A stretch of DNA of 52,275 nt from a bacterium (GTDB lineage: Bacteria; Chloroflexota; Dormibacteria; Aeolococcales; Bog-877): NCBI GenBank assembly GCA_021816695.1, contig JAKAXE010000008.1:1-52275 (forward strand), in the 5' to 3' direction. Each line of letters starts with the position of its first letter. Within the stretch, counting starts at the first letter, position 1. Positions 51,192-52,275 of the stretch are shown here, piece by piece. The position numbers and the translations under genes were made by a program. The notes below the pieces were generated by a model. It had not been told where the DNA came from. It was given only the letters and a program-made list of their open reading frames with translations, and did no database searches.

Positions 51192-51962
51192 TCACCTCCT
51201 TGTCGTTGACTCTGGTGCACCGTGCGATCGTCTCGAAGCGGGAATAGGCTTGACCGGATTCGGCCCAAAGTGCATGTGGAAGAGGTCTGGATCCAGGATG
51301 CTCTCGACGTGCTCGATTGGGCGGCCACTTGAAACCCGCGTCACCCGCCGTACTAGCAGACACGCGTCTCCAGGGTGGCGCCTCAAGAGCGAGCCTTCCT
51401 CAGCGTCCACCCTATGTATGTGGACCCATTCCTCACTCAGGGAAGCTAGTTCTCCCGCCTCTCGCAGAGCAGATGTCAGTGACGCGGCAGAGAAATCCAT
51501 CCGGAGGAACGGCTCGGTCCGCGGGGTCAGAGGCATCCGGCTCCTGTCCAAGCCGATCGGGACGCCCGACTCCAAGAGACGTATCCGGTCCAGCGCCACG
51601 AATTGGGCAGTCTGGGACCCCAGGCCGGCGGCCAGGTCCGGAAGCTCCACAACTTCCAGCCGGAGGACTCTGGACCTGATCGTTGTGCCCATGGCCGCAA
51701 GAGCCGCCGTCCAACCTAGCGCGTACTCAAGCCTCTCGCGGCCGAACTCAACATAGCTCCCAGCACCAGGGTGGGTCCGAATCAACCTCTTGCGGACCAA
51801 TACTCCAAGTGCCTGGCGCACGGTCCCACGGCTGACATCAAACTCCTTGGCGAGTTCGTGCTCTCCCGGGATCCGGCGTCCCGGCTTCAGCCTCCCGGTG
51901 CGGATCTGGCCTTCAAGGGCATGGGCGACGGAAAGGTACTTTGGGGCAGCTAATTCCAACAT
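51192..51962 (-). CDS. GntR-family regulator, HutC/UTRA type
   Basis: A 256-residue regulator: an N-terminal winged helix (YLSVAHALEGQIRTGRLKPG, ELAKEFDVSRGTVRQALGVL) and a C-terminal UTRA ligand-binding domain (GVPIGLDRSRMPL, SLLRRHPGDACLLVRRVTRV). It heads the operon with the glycohydrolase, permease and kinase and should sense a related small molecule. The next gene starts 5 bases after its stop. The ATG at 51962 sits inside the operator palindrome. Confidence 0.92.
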   Translation of the reverse strand: MLELAAPKYLSVAHALEGQIRTGRLKPGRRIPGEHELAKEFDVSRGTVRQALGVLVRKRLIRTHPGAGSYVEFGRERLEYALGWTAALAAMGTTIRSRVLRLEVVELPDLAAGLGSQTAQFVALDRIRLLESGVPIGLDRSRMPLTPRTEPFLRMDFSAASLTSALREAGELASLSEEWVHIHRVDAEEGSLLRRHPGDACLLVRRVTRVSSGRPIEHVESILDPDLFHMHFGPNPVKPIPASRRSHGAPESTTRR

Positions 51963-51999
51963 GTATATACATGTTAGGTCAGATGGTCACTAAAGTCAA
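51958..51999 (-). promoter_or_regulatory. gntR promoter with 18-bp palindromic operator
   Basis: On the minus strand TTGACT (51994-51999), a 17-base spacer and TAACAT (51971-51976) form a good promoter; the ATG begins 8 bases after the -10, implying a leaderless message. AACATGTATATACATGTT (51958-51975) is a perfect palindrome covering most of the -10 and the start codon: a likely GntR site. Confidence 0.75.
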
Positions 52000-52141
52000 T
52001 GGTCCTCGGAAGGCCACTGACGTGGGATAGGGCCTGCACCAAGGGTTGGTGAGTAGAGTTGGAACACACGTCCCTACCCAGACCAGATCGCCACGCGCTG
52101 GTCAGGTCAACTGCCCTGACGCATCGTCCGTGCCATGCCGT

Positions 52142-52275
52142 CTACGATGTCGCGGGGCAGGTACCTGGCATGGCCATCCCGAAGGCGACACACGGATCGA
52201 CTGAGGCTTCGATGGTCGTGGCCTGGCCAACCTCCACGTCGGGCCGGCTGAAGGCCACCGTCGCGCCGGGTTCCA
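52142..52275 (-). CDS. Possible 3' end of an upstream gene (partial)
   Basis: From the window edge a 43-codon open frame (EPGATVAFSRPDVEVGQATT, ending MPGTCPATS) runs to a stop at 52142, with strong G/C at third positions. It is too short to name. A small inverted repeat GTCAGG/CCTGAC (52101-52120) follows it on the minus strand. Confidence 0.35.
   Translation of the reverse strand, partial: EPGATVAFSRPDVEVGQATTIEASVDPCVAFGMAMPGTCPATS

Noticed and set aside
51192-52275. Second attachment site at the right edge of the window
   Set aside because: By eye no copy of the tRNA-Ser 3' end sequence was found between 44 kb and the end; a computed search is still the decisive test.

Overview
The window is about 52 kb of high-GC (roughly 70 percent) bacterial chromosome with dense genes, many GTG and TTG starts and many 4-base ATGA/GTGA overlaps. 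A HelY/Ski2-type helicase, a ClpS-DUF2017 pair, GreA-LysS-SerS, type III pantothenate kinase and a GNAT-fused acyl-CoA synthetase suggest an actinobacterial- or Chloroflexota-like lineage, possibly an uncultured one such as Dormibacterota. That placement is inference; no rRNA or marker phylogeny is available here. An unusually large share of genes have a TANNNT box 6-9 bases before the start codon and no Shine-Dalgarno, so leaderless transcription looks common.

Region 1 (1 to about 30.25 kb) is ordinary core genome: a partial RNA helicase, enoyl-CoA hydratase, a DoxX-like protein with a secreted protein, a glutaredoxin-thioredoxin reductase fusion facing a MarR regulator, an ArsR-SRPBCC-hydrolase operon with a clear operator, an LPG-synthase-type membrane protein, a GNAT/acyl-CoA synthetase fusion, an AIM24-like protein, a sulfocyanin-like lipoprotein, clpS-DUF2017, a YciI-like protein, aminopeptidase P, a glycogen phosphorylase operon with a nucleoside-phosphorylase-like protein and a pterin dehydratase, dusB, coaX, a methyltransferase, greA-lysS, serS and an MFS transporter.

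Region 2 (30.26 to about 47 kb) is a mobile element beside tRNA-Ser(UGA). A tyrosine integrase reads toward the tRNA. Behind it lie a ParA ATPase with a ribbon-helix-helix-like partner and an ACGT-rich repeat operator, a P-loop kinase and a SAK-type HAD phosphatase (possible RNA repair), a HEPN-like protein, a four-gene cassette of small ORFs sharing the ParA operator motif, a repeat-rich intergenic stretch, a metallophosphoesterase-Phd pair, a Lon-like AAA ATPase without protease, and a MobF relaxase-helicase. No type IV secretion genes or replication initiator are visible, so it looks like an integrative and mobilizable element. Its right part holds a PIN-like gene with a 16-bp inverted repeat over its start, two PLD-type sequences (one a remnant), an AbiEii-like nucleotidyltransferase with an HTH partner, and an HU-like protein.

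Region 3 (47.6 kb to the end) is a GntR-controlled operon: regulator, ADP-ribosylglycohydrolase-family enzyme, NCS1 permease and PfkB-family kinase. It reads as uptake and breakdown of an N-glycoside or nucleoside-like compound. The gntR promoter carries an 18-bp perfect palindrome. No second copy of the tRNA-Ser 3' end was noticed, so the right end of the element may lie outside the window.
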